From: Chryseobacterium sp. ISL-6
Lineage (GTDB): Bacteria > Bacteroidota > Bacteroidia > Flavobacteriales > Weeksellaceae
Assembly (NCBI RefSeq): GCF_018613715.1
Contig: NZ_JAGGPT010000020.1
Location: 1-45,142, forward strand
Length of the DNA: 45,142 nt
Direction of reading: 5' to 3'
Below, in pieces: positions 1 through 8,217 of this stretch; within the stretch, counting starts at the first letter, position 1, and each line of letters opens with the position of its first letter. A program made the position numbers and the translations under genes. The notes beneath the pieces were generated by a model. The model worked only from the letters and a program-made list of their open reading frames with translations, was not told the origin of the DNA and did not search any database.

Positions 1-1
1 G

Positions 2-85
2 GAAAATTTTTATAATTTCAATAGGCCACATGGATCTTTTAAAGGAAAAACGCCTTATGAAATATTAAAAGCTAAACTAAAATAA
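2..85 (+). CDS. IS481-type transposase, C-terminal end (5' part outside window)
   Basis: Reading from base 2 gives 27 residues and a stop. The stretch YNFNRPHGSFKGKTPYEIL matches the C-terminal YNxxRPHxxxxGxTPYE signature of IS481/IS3-type DDE transposases. The catalytic core lies upstream of the window. The window ends with the N-terminus of a transposase of the same type, so copies of one insertion sequence may bound this segment. The family is recognised from the motif only; the exact IS is not identified. Confidence 0.75.
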   Translation, partial: ENFYNFNRPHGSFKGKTPYEILKAKLK

Positions 86-193
86 TTATCTTTAAGCCTA
101 CGAAGCCATGAAGTACGACAATTTCCCTCTATAATATATCATTTTAATGTGAATAAAAGTTATATTTGTAGTTGTATTAATAAACAATTTTAC

Positions 194-802
194 ATGAAAA
201 AATTTCTTTTATTTGGGTTAGTGAGTTTAGCTTTATCCAGTTGTATAAATCAAGACGAGGATGTTGCTGTAAATAGTAGTCAACAGAATAGTAAAAATCA
301 GAAAACCAATTTAAAGCAGTCGACTGTTATTGGAGGAGCAGTGTATAGATTTTATGGTGGCGGCATGGGACATTATTATACCACTATTTATAATGATGGA
401 ATTAATGCAGGATATACTCCTGAAGGGGTTTTAGGTTATACTTGGCTTCAAGCTGGAGGTGGTAATGGACCAACAATTACCAGATGATACAATAGGAAAA
501 ATGGAGATAGGCTCTTAACAACTACGCCTGAAGAATTAAATGGAAACATATACGCTACCAGTAATCCTAGTGGGAGTATTTTATATCACACTATGAATAC
601 AAATGCTGCTTGGGTTCAGGAAGGTGAATTAGGGAAATCCTGGACTTCCGGAGTAATGGGTTCAGAAGGAACTTCCACTGCTATTTACAGATATAACAAT
701 TCCAAAAAAAATAGACATTTTTACACTAACAATATATATGAAATAGGCCCTGGAAAAGATGGGTATGTATATGAAAGTATTGCATTTTATTTAGGTAATT
801 AG
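194..802 (+). pseudogene. DUF5648-like repeat lipoprotein with in-frame TGA
   Basis: The start at 194 gives a lipoprotein signal peptide, MKKFLLFGLVSLALSSC, with the lipobox cysteine at residue 17; an upstream in-frame start at 149 would bury the signal. The frame runs to a TGA at 485-487 and then continues in the same frame to 802. Three repeat units resemble DUF5648 (YRFYGGGMGHYYTT; YNRKNGDRLLTTTPEE; YRYNNSKKNRHFYT with GYVYES), a surface repeat domain of unknown role in secreted bacterial proteins. The TGA sits between R and YN in the second repeat, where an aromatic residue such as the W codon TGG would fit, so a single substitution is likely. A strong terminator follows 15 bases after the stop. 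Either a recent nonsense mutation or a sequence error is possible. The family match is from memory of the repeat pattern. Confidence 0.6.
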
Positions 803-817
803 TAAAAAGATTTTAAT

Positions 818-851
818 AAAAAATGGGAGTATCAAAAATGCTCCCATTTTT
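818..851 (+). terminator. Rho-independent terminator after the lipoprotein
   Basis: A near-perfect stem, AAAAATGGGAG paired with CTCCCATTTTT around an 11-base loop, starts 15 bases after the lipoprotein stop codon. The A- and T-rich flanks allow it to work in both directions. Confidence 0.85.
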
Positions 852-1427
852 ATTGGTATTACCAATTCACCATTTTTTTCAGGTCTTCCTAAAAAAATCA
901 TAGCCTTATTTTGTTTTACTATAATATTAAAAAATAGAGCTTGACTGTTCTTGCAAGATATGTAATCCTCGCGTTTTTGAAACTTTATAATTTAGTAAAG
1001 TATTGCGCATCCCAAGATTCAATAGTTCTTTTGTCGATGCTTCTAATTTAGGAAGTATTATTTCTTTCATGGTCATTTATGACTAGAATTCTAGATTAAA
1101 AAAAATTAATTTTGGAATTAAACTATTTTATTTAGAGTTAATGGCAAATTGTTAAAATATAATAAAATTGTCTGTAATATATATTACGGGAAATCGAATC
1201 GCTTTGAGATTGGATTATTATTTTTTACATTAGATTGTGCGTCACATTTTGGTTATTTAACATTCAAAGTACTGCACCAATTGAACTTGCAACGACTTTT
1301 TAGACAAAATTTATATAGTTCTTTATACCAAATTTTTTAAATTAATTACACATTAAATTTGATATTAAATTAGATAAATATATCTGGAAGAATACCATTC
1401 CTAATACAGATCATAAATCGTTTTAAA
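852..1427. other. Intergenic region with a helicase fragment
   Basis: AT-rich stretch of 576 bases between the lipoprotein terminator and a convergent AraC gene. Its only recognisable content is the DUF4011 fragment at 927-1076. A 63-codon frame at 1149-1340 on the plus strand has no recognisable features and is not called. Confidence 0.5.
927..1076 (-). pseudogene. N-terminal fragment of a DUF4011-family helicase
   Basis: A 49-codon frame on the minus strand starts at 1076 and stops at 927. Residues 18-30, ELLNLGMRNTLLNY, followed by TRGLHIL and SSSIF, match the opening of DUF4011 proteins, very large superfamily-I helicase/nuclease proteins often found in defence or mobile regions (typical start: LLDLxLRNPLLNY). 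The full protein is well over 1000 residues, so more than 95 percent is missing. No further helicase sequence is visible downstream to 852 or across the convergent lipoprotein. The likely cause is a deletion or insertion event near 926. Recognition rests on this one conserved N-terminal motif. Confidence 0.55.
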
Positions 1428-2288
1428 TTAATTGCTTGCTGTCTTTCTGTATTCGGTTGGGCTTACACCTCTATACTTCTTGAACACTCTGTTAAGATGG
1501 CTCTCGTCGGTAAATCCTAATTCCAGTACAATTTCATTGATACGCATGTTGCTATGTAACAAACGGGTTTCAACCAACTTCAGCTTATAGTTGATGATAT
1601 ATTGCTGCAGTCCTTCACCTACATGTTTTTTGAAGAACTTCCCAAGATATCCCTGTCCTATTCCCAGCTTAGTACTCATAACACTGGCACGGAGCAATTC
1701 TGGTGAATAGATGTTTTCTTGGATATAATTGATAAACTTTACAGCATGCTGATCAGTATTATCATCCACTTTTTCGGGAAGTTTCAATGCAATATTTCTT
1801 GCTACGATGGTAATCATCGTATTAACAAGCTGATCGATCATTTCCTGATGATAAATATTACGATTTATTGACTCTGTACCAATGGATTGAACTAGTGCTT
1901 TTACCAGTGTTTTGTCACCTGGGTTACACAGGATACAACCTGGCTGGTGACTGGCATTATGCAAAATGAACTCCAGGCGTTTTATTCTATCCTTATCATT
2001 GTTATCGACACGGGACTGCGTTTTGATGTAAACATCATTAAACTGAAGAAAAAGAAACTGTGTTGTAGCCTGCACATTAAAAGAATGGCTATCCTGAGGT
2101 GTGATCAAAAACATTTGACCCGGAATGTAATTAAATTCATTCCCGTTGATGATCTGCTTTCCACTGCCACTTACGATATATACTAGCTCAAAAAAATTAT
2201 GTTTGTGCGCCAATACAGGGCTTTCTTCAAGTTCTGCAAACTCAATGTGGTAAGGTGGATATAAATTTTCTGTTTTCATATAGTTCAC
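1428..2288 (-). CDS. AraC-family transcriptional regulator with cupin-like sensor
   Basis: A 286-residue AraC/XylS regulator. The N-terminal half (about 1-150) has the cupin-type AraC arm pattern, including HKHNFFELVYIVSGSG near residues 28-43 and PQDSHSF further on. The C-terminal 100 residues hold the double helix-turn-helix, ending with the family signature INEIVLELGFTDESHLNRVF and KYRGVSPTEYR. M4 (2279) is an alternative start. It is divergent from the oxidoreductase at 2369, with an 80-base gap holding a TAATTTTG -7-like box for that gene. By analogy with many AraC genes it may control the divergent neighbour; the sequence does not show its ligand. Confidence 0.9.
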   Translation of the reverse strand: MNYMKTENLYPPYHIEFAELEESPVLAHKHNFFELVYIVSGSGKQIINGNEFNYIPGQMFLITPQDSHSFNVQATTQFLFLQFNDVYIKTQSRVDNNDKDRIKRLEFILHNASHQPGCILCNPGDKTLVKALVQSIGTESINRNIYHQEMIDQLVNTMITIVARNIALKLPEKVDDNTDQHAVKFINYIQENIYSPELLRASVMSTKLGIGQGYLGKFFKKHVGEGLQQYIINYKLKLVETRLLHSNMRINEIVLELGFTDESHLNRVFKKYRGVSPTEYRKTASN

Positions 2289-2368
2289 AAATATACATAT
2301 TTTAATCCAACTTGTACATAAAAAATACTTATTTCATGTATAATTTTGCCTCAATAAATAATTATAAT

Positions 2369-3310
2369 ATGAAAGCAATTATTGTACAAAAAGCAGGTGG
2401 CATAGAAAATCTTAAATTGACCACCATTGAAAGACCACACGTAAAGGAAAATGAAGTCCTTGTAAAAGTTTCTTCCATAAGTGTCAATCCTGTGGATTAT
2501 AAAGTTAGAGCAACTGAAAATATGCTTGAATGGCTTTTCGGTGATACACGACCTGCTATCCTTGGCTGGGACATTTCCGGAACAGTTGTTGAATCAAAAT
2601 CAGAACTATTCAAAGTAGGAGACGAAGTATTTGGCATGCACAATTTCCCAGGTGCGGGTAATGGATACGCAGAATTTGTTGCTACCAACGCCGATCACCT
2701 TACCCTGAAGCCTGCTAATACCTCCCATGAAGAAGCTGCGGCTGCAACTTTGGCGCCATTAACAGCTTGGCAATCTCTTTTTGAGCGCGCTGGTGTAAAG
2801 AAAGGTCAAAAAGTGTTAATTAATGGTGCTTCCGGTGGTGTTGGTCATTATGCAACACAAATTGCCAATCACCTAGGGGCAGAAGTAACGGGTATTTCAT
2901 CCGGGAAAAACAAAGCATTTGTATTAGCAAATGGCGCACACCATCATGTTGATTACACAGATCCAGCGCAGTTAGATGCTTTAAGTGATTTTGATGTGGT
3001 ATTCGATACGGTGGGCAATAAAACTATTTTAGAAATGGCAGCTCCATTGAATTCCGGTGGTAATATCGTTACCATTACCAATCACAATCTTACCCAAGAA
3101 GATATCGATTTACTAAAATCAAAAGGGATAACAGCATCTTCTTTACTAGTAGAATCCTCAGGCTCGGATATGGCTAAAATCGCCAATTTACTTCAACAGG
3201 GAATTCTCAAATCACATATTTCGCAAACATTTGGTTTTGAAGATATGGGAAGCGCTCACAAACAGCTTGAAACAGGCAGAACTATAGGAAAAATAGTAGT
3301 CAATATTTAA
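2369..3310 (+). CDS. NADPH:quinone oxidoreductase-type zinc-less MDR protein
   Basis: A medium-chain dehydrogenase/reductase of 313 residues. The start at 2369 (MKAIIVQKAGG) is chosen because family members begin here; the frame extends upstream only through a TTG and over a TAATTTTG promoter-like box at 2341-2348. The GroES-like N-terminal half is followed by a Rossmann nucleotide-binding motif, INGASGGVGHYATQIA, near residues 152-167. The catalytic zinc cysteines of alcohol dehydrogenases are absent, as in the quinone oxidoreductase/YhdH-like branch. Such enzymes reduce quinones or enones with NADPH. An ABM monooxygenase follows 9 bases after the stop, so the two are probably co-transcribed, and the divergent AraC gene is the obvious candidate regulator. 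The substrate is unknown. Confidence 0.88.
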   Translation: MKAIIVQKAGGIENLKLTTIERPHVKENEVLVKVSSISVNPVDYKVRATENMLEWLFGDTRPAILGWDISGTVVESKSELFKVGDEVFGMHNFPGAGNGYAEFVATNADHLTLKPANTSHEEAAAATLAPLTAWQSLFERAGVKKGQKVLINGASGGVGHYATQIANHLGAEVTGISSGKNKAFVLANGAHHHVDYTDPAQLDALSDFDVVFDTVGNKTILEMAAPLNSGGNIVTITNHNLTQEDIDLLKSKGITASSLLVESSGSDMAKIANLLQQGILKSHISQTFGFEDMGSAHKQLETGRTIGKIVVNI

Positions 3311-3319
3311 TTCAAAAAC

Positions 3320-3616
3320 ATGTCGATACATATAATAGCTATACTAACTACAAAAAACGACACAGTCGATATTTTGCATGAAGAACTGAAATCACTGGTT
3401 AAAGAAACGCAAAAAGAAACGGCCTGCTTTCAATACGAATTACATCAGGACATTGAGTCTCCAAACATTTTTATAATGTTGGAAGAATGGGAAAATGAAG
3501 AGGGTATAAAAAAACATAATGAATCAGATCATTTTTTAGCATTTCTAAAAAAATCAGAAACGCTTATGCTTACCCCCTTACAAATATTCAAAACATTAAA
3601 ATCAATTGATAATTAG
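3320..3616 (+). CDS. Putative quinol monooxygenase (ABM domain)
   Basis: A 98-residue protein of the antibiotic biosynthesis monooxygenase fold, similar to YgiN-type quinol monooxygenases. Visible signs are the opening beta strand IHIIAILTTKN, the central ETACFQYELHQD segment, the EEWENEEGIKKHNESDHF helix region with its conserved H near residue 72, and the length typical of the dimeric ferredoxin-like fold. It starts 9 bases after the quinone oxidoreductase stop, an operon arrangement often seen for quinone/quinol redox pairs. The reaction is inferred from the family, not from active-site residues. Confidence 0.8.
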   Translation: MSIHIIAILTTKNDTVDILHEELKSLVKETQKETACFQYELHQDIESPNIFIMLEEWENEEGIKKHNESDHFLAFLKKSETLMLTPLQIFKTLKSIDN

Positions 3617-3634
3617 CAAGTTATAACATGAAAA

Positions 3635-3681
3635 CATTATGAGCATACACTCGCAAACAGCGATGAACATTGCTCATAATG
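3635..3681. repeat. Inverted repeat upstream of the two-propeller protein
   Basis: Perfect 11-base arms, CATTATGAGCA and TGCTCATAATG, are separated by 25 bases in the 99-base gap between the ABM gene and the next start at 3716. There is no T-run after the stem, so an operator or mRNA hairpin is as likely as a terminator. Confidence 0.45.
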
Positions 3682-3715
3682 GATTCATAACCTTTATAAA
3701 TTAAATTATATACTA

Positions 3716-5680
3716 ATGAAAAATATTTTTTTATTTGCAGCCTTCCTTTTGCTGCAGTCGCATTTTTTACATGCGCAATCAGATTCTGACAAACTCGAGG
3801 TTGTTGCTGAATTACCAGTAAGACCGGGAAATGTTGCAGTTTCTAAAAACGGTAGAATCTTTGCAACCATCCATTCTCTTGGAAGCAGTGAATTGCAATT
3901 GATTGAAGTTATTGGGAAAACTAAATTTAAGCCTTATCCCGAGGCAGGTTTTCAGAAAAATGGGAAGCTGGCCAGCGAAAAATTTCTGGATTCACCATTG
4001 GGGATTTCCATAGATAAAAATGATCACCTTTGGGTTGTAGATATGGGTTCCAACCTAGGTAAAACAAGAATATTCTGCTTTGACATTGAAAAAAACAAGC
4101 TTATAAATAAGATAGAATTGAATGAGTCTGTTGCCCCCAAGGGAAGTTTTATCCAGGATCTGGCAGTAGATGAAATTAACGGTTGGATCTATCTTGCTGA
4201 CATTGCAAATCCCGCAATTATTGCTGTAGATATAAAAACTAACAAAGCTAGAAGATTCAGCAACCATAGCGCTTTGGAAGCCGAAAACAGAGATATGATT
4301 ATAGATGGAAAGCTGACCTACTTTGCAGGAAAACCTGCAAGAATTGCGATTGACCCTATCACTATATCAAATGATAAAAACACACTTTACTTTGGCGCCA
4401 TGAACGCGACCGCCTGGTACAAAGTCAGTACACTGCTGTTTAGAACAAACGCAGACGATACTACAATTGCAAATGCAATTCAGGTGGCCGGCCGAAAACC
4501 TATCAGCGACGGTGCTTTAACAGATAGTGTAGGTAATCATTATTTTACCAATGTATCCGAACACGCAGTCAGCAAATTAGATGTAAATGGAAATTTATCC
4601 AATATCATTCAAGATAAGCGATTACTATGGCCGGATAATGTTGCTATTCATAACGATTGGATGTATATCTGTACCAACCAATTGAATACAACACCTACTT
4701 TTACGGGAGATCAAGATTTAGGGAAAGCCCCATATTCTATTTACCGTTTTAAATATGCTGAAAACAAAACTGCTATTGAAAACAAGTACACTTTAGATAA
4801 TACCAGTCTATACCCGGAAGGAATTGATTACGATTTCAATAATAATCGGTTTATTGTGGGCTCACTTTATAAAGCTGAGGTATATACGATGTCATTAAAA
4901 GGTGTTCTGACTCCTTTTATTAAAGAAAGTAAAATGACCGCAGTTTTAGGTATTTTTACAGACGAAGTCAGAAACAGACTAATTGTTGTTGGCGGTGATC
5001 TTGGCTTATCGAAAAAAAGTGCGCCTAAAGGAGCCAGTGCAGGCTCAGAAGCTTTAGTTGAAGTATATAATTTGGAAACAGGAAAACTTCTTAAAACAAT
5101 TGATTTAAAGTTTTTAACGCCTAATGGTGGAGCATTAGCAAATGATGTTACGGTGGATGAAGACGGGAATATTTATATTACAGACTCTTATTCTCCAATT
5201 ATATACAAAGTCGACCGCCAATACAACGCTTCTATATTTACCACAAATGAATTATTTAAACCTGCACCAAATACCTTTGGATTAAATGGAATCATTTTCC
5301 ATCCGGATGGCTATCTGCTTGCTGCCAAGACCGATGATTCGAAATTGTTTAAAATACCTTTATCGAAGCCTTCGCAAGTAACAGAAGTCACAGGCATTTC
5401 ATTTAAGGCTCCGGACGGACTCGAGTGGACGGAAGATTACAAGTTAATAATAGCTGGTGATGCAGTTGCCGGCGATGGTAAAACCTACACAATATCTAGT
5501 GCCGATAATTGGGAAACCGCTAGTTTGGATAGTGAAATGAATATTGGCAAGGACCAGTTCCCTACCACAGCCGCCTTGGCATCTGACGGAAAGGTTTATG
5601 TCGTATCAGCCAAACTGGGAAAACTATTGAGCGGCGACACAAAACAATCTGATTTTACAATCCAGATAATTAAAAAATAA
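3716..5680 (+). CDS. Secreted two-domain beta-propeller protein (royal-jelly-like plus SMP-30-like)
   Basis: A 654-residue exported protein with signal peptide MKNIFLFAAFLLLQSHFLHA. Residues about 25-360 match the major royal jelly/yellow-type propeller of bacterial exported proteins: SPLGISIDKNDHLWVVDMG, QDLAVDEINGWIYLADIA and the WPDNVAIHNDWMYICTNQL turn. Residues about 370-650 form an SMP-30/gluconolactonase-like propeller, with YPEGIDYDFNNNRFIVGSLY, ANDVTVDEDGNIYITDSY and KAPDGLEWTEDYKLIIAGDA. SMP-30 enzymes are metal-dependent lactonases; here the catalytic residues cannot be assigned with confidence. The protein is about twice the usual family length, so it looks like a fusion of two sugar-lactone or ligand-binding propellers. 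It probably acts in the periplasm. A terminator follows at 5695. Confidence 0.75.
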   Translation: MKNIFLFAAFLLLQSHFLHAQSDSDKLEVVAELPVRPGNVAVSKNGRIFATIHSLGSSELQLIEVIGKTKFKPYPEAGFQKNGKLASEKFLDSPLGISIDKNDHLWVVDMGSNLGKTRIFCFDIEKNKLINKIELNESVAPKGSFIQDLAVDEINGWIYLADIANPAIIAVDIKTNKARRFSNHSALEAENRDMIIDGKLTYFAGKPARIAIDPITISNDKNTLYFGAMNATAWYKVSTLLFRTNADDTTIANAIQVAGRKPISDGALTDSVGNHYFTNVSEHAVSKLDVNGNLSNIIQDKRLLWPDNVAIHNDWMYICTNQLNTTPTFTGDQDLGKAPYSIYRFKYAENKTAIENKYTLDNTSLYPEGIDYDFNNNRFIVGSLYKAEVYTMSLKGVLTPFIKESKMTAVLGIFTDEVRNRLIVVGGDLGLSKKSAPKGASAGSEALVEVYNLETGKLLKTIDLKFLTPNGGALANDVTVDEDGNIYITDSYSPIIYKVDRQYNASIFTTNELFKPAPNTFGLNGIIFHPDGYLLAAKTDDSKLFKIPLSKPSQVTEVTGISFKAPDGLEWTEDYKLIIAGDAVAGDGKTYTISSADNWETASLDSEMNIGKDQFPTTAALASDGKVYVVSAKLGKLLSGDTKQSDFTIQIIKK

Positions 5681-5694
5681 TATTATAACAGAGG

Positions 5695-5725
5695 ACTCCA
5701 TACCAATTCTGGTGTGGGGTTTATT
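5695..5725 (+). terminator. Terminator after the propeller protein
   Basis: The stem ACTCCATACC/GGTGTGGGGT, with loop AATTCT and a following T-rich run, lies 15 bases after the stop codon. The stem includes G-T pairs. Confidence 0.65.
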
Positions 5726-5840
5726 TTATATAATTGAATTCGTTGAAATATAAAAATCTCTAATAAAGTATTTTATAAAAAATAAAGAAATAAGTGTTGT
5801 TTTCCATAAACCTTTTTAAACAACCTCAATAACTAAAATT

Positions 5841-5870
5841 TTGCTTACGGGAAAAACTCTCTTATATTTG
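5841..5870 (+). promoter_or_regulatory. Bacteroidetes-type promoter for the GNAT gene
   Basis: TTG at 5841-5843, a 19-base spacer, then TATATTTG at 5863-5870 matches the Bacteroidetes -33 TTG / -7 TAnnTTTG consensus. The predicted transcription start falls near 5877, upstream of the ATG at 5912. This supports the later start codon, because an earlier GTG at 5870 would overlap the -7 box. Confidence 0.75.
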
Positions 5871-5911
5871 TGTGTTATAGGGCATTTGCAGATAACAATC
5901 AAAACGAAAAA

Positions 5912-6388
5912 ATGACAGACATAAAACTAAGACCATCAGTAGTTGCAGATATAAACAATTTCTTTGAGTATCAACTTGACGAGGAAGCAAGCTATTTAGC
6001 GGCATTCACGGCAAAAGACCCGACAGACAGAATAGCTTATCTTGAAAAATATACAAAACTTCTATACAATCCAACAGTAAATATGCAGACAATTGTGGTG
6101 GACAATACTGTTGTTGGAACTGTTACAAAATTTGAAATAAATGATGAGGCTGAAGTTGCTTTTTGGATAGACAAACCATTTTGGGGACAAAGTGTTGCGA
6201 CAAAAGCACTAAAAATGTTTCTTGACATTGAAACGAAGCGACCAATTTTCGGACACGCTGCATTTGACAATTTTGGTTCGCAGAAAGTTTTAGAGAAATG
6301 TGGTTTTGTCAAAATTGGGATAGAAAAAGGTTTTGCCAATGCACGACAAGCTGAAATAGAAGAGCTTGTTTATAAACTCGACAACTAA
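5912..6388 (+). CDS. GNAT-family N-acetyltransferase
   Basis: A 158-residue GNAT enzyme that would transfer acetyl from acetyl-CoA to an amine. Signs are the opening DIKLRPSVVADINNFFEYQ, the beta4 region VVGTVTKFEINDEAEVAFWI, the pyrophosphate-binding stretch WGQSVATKALKMFL, and the C-terminal NFGSQKVLEKCGFVKIG, which is the usual N-xxS/A-xxVLEKxGF segment. The ATG at 5912 is used because the promoter -7 box ends at 5870. The gene is bracketed by GTTATAG (5874-5880) and TTATAACTGCGG (6406-6417), the kind of ends seen on Bacteroidetes gene-cassette recombination sites, so it may be a captured cassette. The substrate is unknown. Confidence 0.85.
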   Translation: MTDIKLRPSVVADINNFFEYQLDEEASYLAAFTAKDPTDRIAYLEKYTKLLYNPTVNMQTIVVDNTVVGTVTKFEINDEAEVAFWIDKPFWGQSVATKALKMFLDIETKRPIFGHAAFDNFGSQKVLEKCGFVKIGIEKGFANARQAEIEELVYKLDN

Positions 6389-6405
6389 ACAGCAGAGAAA
6401 ACACC

Positions 6406-6455
6406 TTATAACTGCGGTTGGGTTAAAGGCAAGGTTCAGTTGTCCGCTTAACTTA
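6406..6455. other. Possible truncated cassette recombination site (attC-like)
   Basis: The segment starts TTATAACTGCGGTTGGG 18 bases after the GNAT stop and includes GTTGGGT and GCTTAAC, which fit integron core-site degeneracy (GTTRRRY, RYYYAAC) but not in standard order. The matching GTTATAG lies just before the gene at 5874. The remainder of any site is replaced at about 6455 by IS5-type transposase sequence. This is an inference from end motifs; a full attC fold is not present. Confidence 0.35.
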
Positions 6456-7085
6456 AAGCTATCCAACCATGCATTTGCTTTCTCTATTTTATATAATTCT
6501 TTATCAAAATAGTAATCATTATCCTTTGTTTTATTACTTCTGAAATTGGTTTTAATATGAGTTATAATTTCTCTTTTCCCTAATAATTGTATTAAATTCT
6601 CACTGTCAAACCCTGCATCAGCATTGAGAAACAAACCCCTGTGTTCTATTCATGCATCATTTTTGAGAAGAGACAGAATTTCTTCCAGTACCTTTTCTAT
6701 TTTAAACCAATCGTGATGTTCACCACTTTGGGGACTTCCCATTGACAGCATTTGTCCCCAATTATCACATAGAAAAACACTGTTTGTTGTTTTAGCTTTT
6801 TCCCGACCTCGATAACCCAGCTGTTCTCCTCCTATTTTACTTAGGGTATGACTGCCACTTGACATTTATTGAAGTAATAATAGATGCTTTGCCAATATAT
6901 TTTATCTTTATCAAAATATTCTTTCAAGCTCAACATGCCATTGGCAACCTGTCTTTAAGCGTTTTATTATGAGCTGAGCTATTTTTACTAAATTGTATTT
7001 TGTAGAAAATTCTCTTTCCTCCTTACTTAAATTAGGTAAAATCCACTGCTCTATTTTATATTTGCTAATAGATTCCAGATTATTA
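6456..7085 (-). pseudogene. Degraded IS5-type transposase
   Basis: On the minus strand, reading from about 7085 towards 6456 in several frames, successive pieces match an IS5-family DDE transposase: EQWILPNLSKEEREFSTKY and LIIKRLKTGCQWHVELERIF (N-terminal), GGEQLGYRGREKAKTTNSVF (core), DNWGQMLSMGSPQSGEHHDW, LFLNADAGFDSENL (catalytic D region), and IEKANAWLDSF, in which the usual catalytic ERxNAWxDSF has E-K-A. In-frame stops fall after the N-terminal piece and after the piece ending near 6650, and frames change between pieces, so the gene is dead. It interrupts the sequence downstream of the GNAT cassette. The C-terminal 40 or so residues are missing at the junction near 6455. Confidence 0.75.
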
Positions 7086-7301
7086 GTTGTTTAAACTGAA
7101 ATCCAAAATTATGAATTTTCTCGAACCTTTTTCTTCTAAATAAGTTTAAACAGGTTCGATTTTTGTTGATTATATATCCATTGGAATCTGATTTGAAAAT
7201 ACGCTAAAAAAATTTAACCGAAGCCTTTTCGCATATTAATCGCAGTAAAAATGTATCCTTATTCCAGTATTTTGTATAAGAACTATTAAGGTTTTCCTGT
7301 C

Positions 7302-7309
7302 TAGATTTG
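7302..7309 (+). promoter_or_regulatory. -7 box upstream of the SDR gene
   Basis: TAGATTTG matches the TAnnTTTG -7 element and lies 20 bases before the start codon at 7330. No TTG is found at the expected -33 distance, so only the -7 half is supported. Confidence 0.4.
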
Positions 7310-7329
7310 CATTACTAAAATTATATAGT

Positions 7330-8151
7330 ATGTCAAAAACAATTTTTATTACGGGTGCATCCCGTGGGCTTGGAAAAATATGGGCAGAAGCCTTTTTAGA
7401 CCGTGGTGACAAGGTTATTGTTACTTCAAGGAATATATCTGCGTTACAGGATTTTGTAGAAAAATACGGCGAAGCAGTACTGCCGTTGGAATTGGATATA
7501 GCTGACCGGGCAGCTTGTTTTGAAGCTATCTCAAAAGCAAAGCTCCATTTTGGTAAAATTGATGTAGTAATCAATAATGCCGGCATAGGAGTTTTTGGTA
7601 CAGTAGAGGAATTAGATGAACAAGCTTCAAGAGCTATTTTTGAAGCAAATTTTTTTGGTACTTTATGGATTACTCAAGCAGTATTACCTATTCTAAGAGA
7701 GCAAGGTCAGGGCCATATTTTACAAGTGTCAAGTGCTATGGGCATTTATTCATTTCCAACCGTAGGTCTTTACAGTGCCTCAAAATTTGCTGTGGAGGGA
7801 CTTAGTGAAGCATTATCTCAAGAAGTAAAAGGTATGGGCATACATATTACGCTTGTAGAACCTAATGGATACGCAACCGATTTCAACTCTTCATCTGTTC
7901 AAAGCAATTCTATCCCTGCCTATGACAGCATGAAGGCAGAATTATACGCCCATCCGGAATTTACTGCCGATGATGCATATGGTAACCCAAAAGCTACACC
8001 CGAAGCGATTTTAAAAGTAGTAGACTCATCTACACCTCCATTACGTTTGTTTCTCGGAAAGAAAGCATTCCCTCTTGCAAAGTATTTTTATTCGGATAGA
8101 TTGGCTAACTGGGAAAACTGGAATGATGTTTCAGCTAAAGCGCACGGTTAA
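7330..8151 (+). CDS. Short-chain dehydrogenase/reductase (SDR)
   Basis: A 273-residue classical SDR oxidoreductase using NAD(P)H. The cofactor motif TGASRGLG is at residues 8-15, followed by the NNAG motif in VVINNAGIG, the catalytic Ser in QVSSAMGIYS, and the Tyr/Lys pair in YSASKFAVEGLSEAL. Arg at residue 12 next to the glycine motif suggests NADP(H) preference. The C-terminal lid and length are usual for this branch. An AraC regulator follows on the same strand after a palindrome. The substrate cannot be told from sequence. Confidence 0.92.
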   Translation: MSKTIFITGASRGLGKIWAEAFLDRGDKVIVTSRNISALQDFVEKYGEAVLPLELDIADRAACFEAISKAKLHFGKIDVVINNAGIGVFGTVEELDEQASRAIFEANFFGTLWITQAVLPILREQGQGHILQVSSAMGIYSFPTVGLYSASKFAVEGLSEALSQEVKGMGIHITLVEPNGYATDFNSSSVQSNSIPAYDSMKAELYAHPEFTADDAYGNPKATPEAILKVVDSSTPPLRLFLGKKAFPLAKYFYSDRLANWENWNDVSAKAHG

Positions 8152-8180
8152 TATAAAAAATGTAATTTCACCAACAATTA

Positions 8181-8200
8181 ACCCATGTCCAGACATGGGT
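8181..8200. repeat. 20-bp palindrome between the SDR and AraC genes
   Basis: ACCCATGTC and GACATGGGT are perfect 9-base arms around CA. The site lies 29 bases after the SDR stop and 17 bases before the preferred AraC start at 8218. It could be a short terminator hairpin (the following run is TTTAAAAT, weak) or an operator for the AraC protein itself. Confidence 0.5.
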
Positions 8201-8217
8201 TTAAAATATTATTCTGT

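Noticed and set aside
1149..1340. 63-codon plus-strand frame
   Set aside because: No recognisable motif, no conserved start region, and AT-rich non-coding composition.
5870..5911. Earlier GTG start for the GNAT gene
   Set aside because: It begins on the last base of the TATATTTG promoter box, upstream of the expected transcription start.
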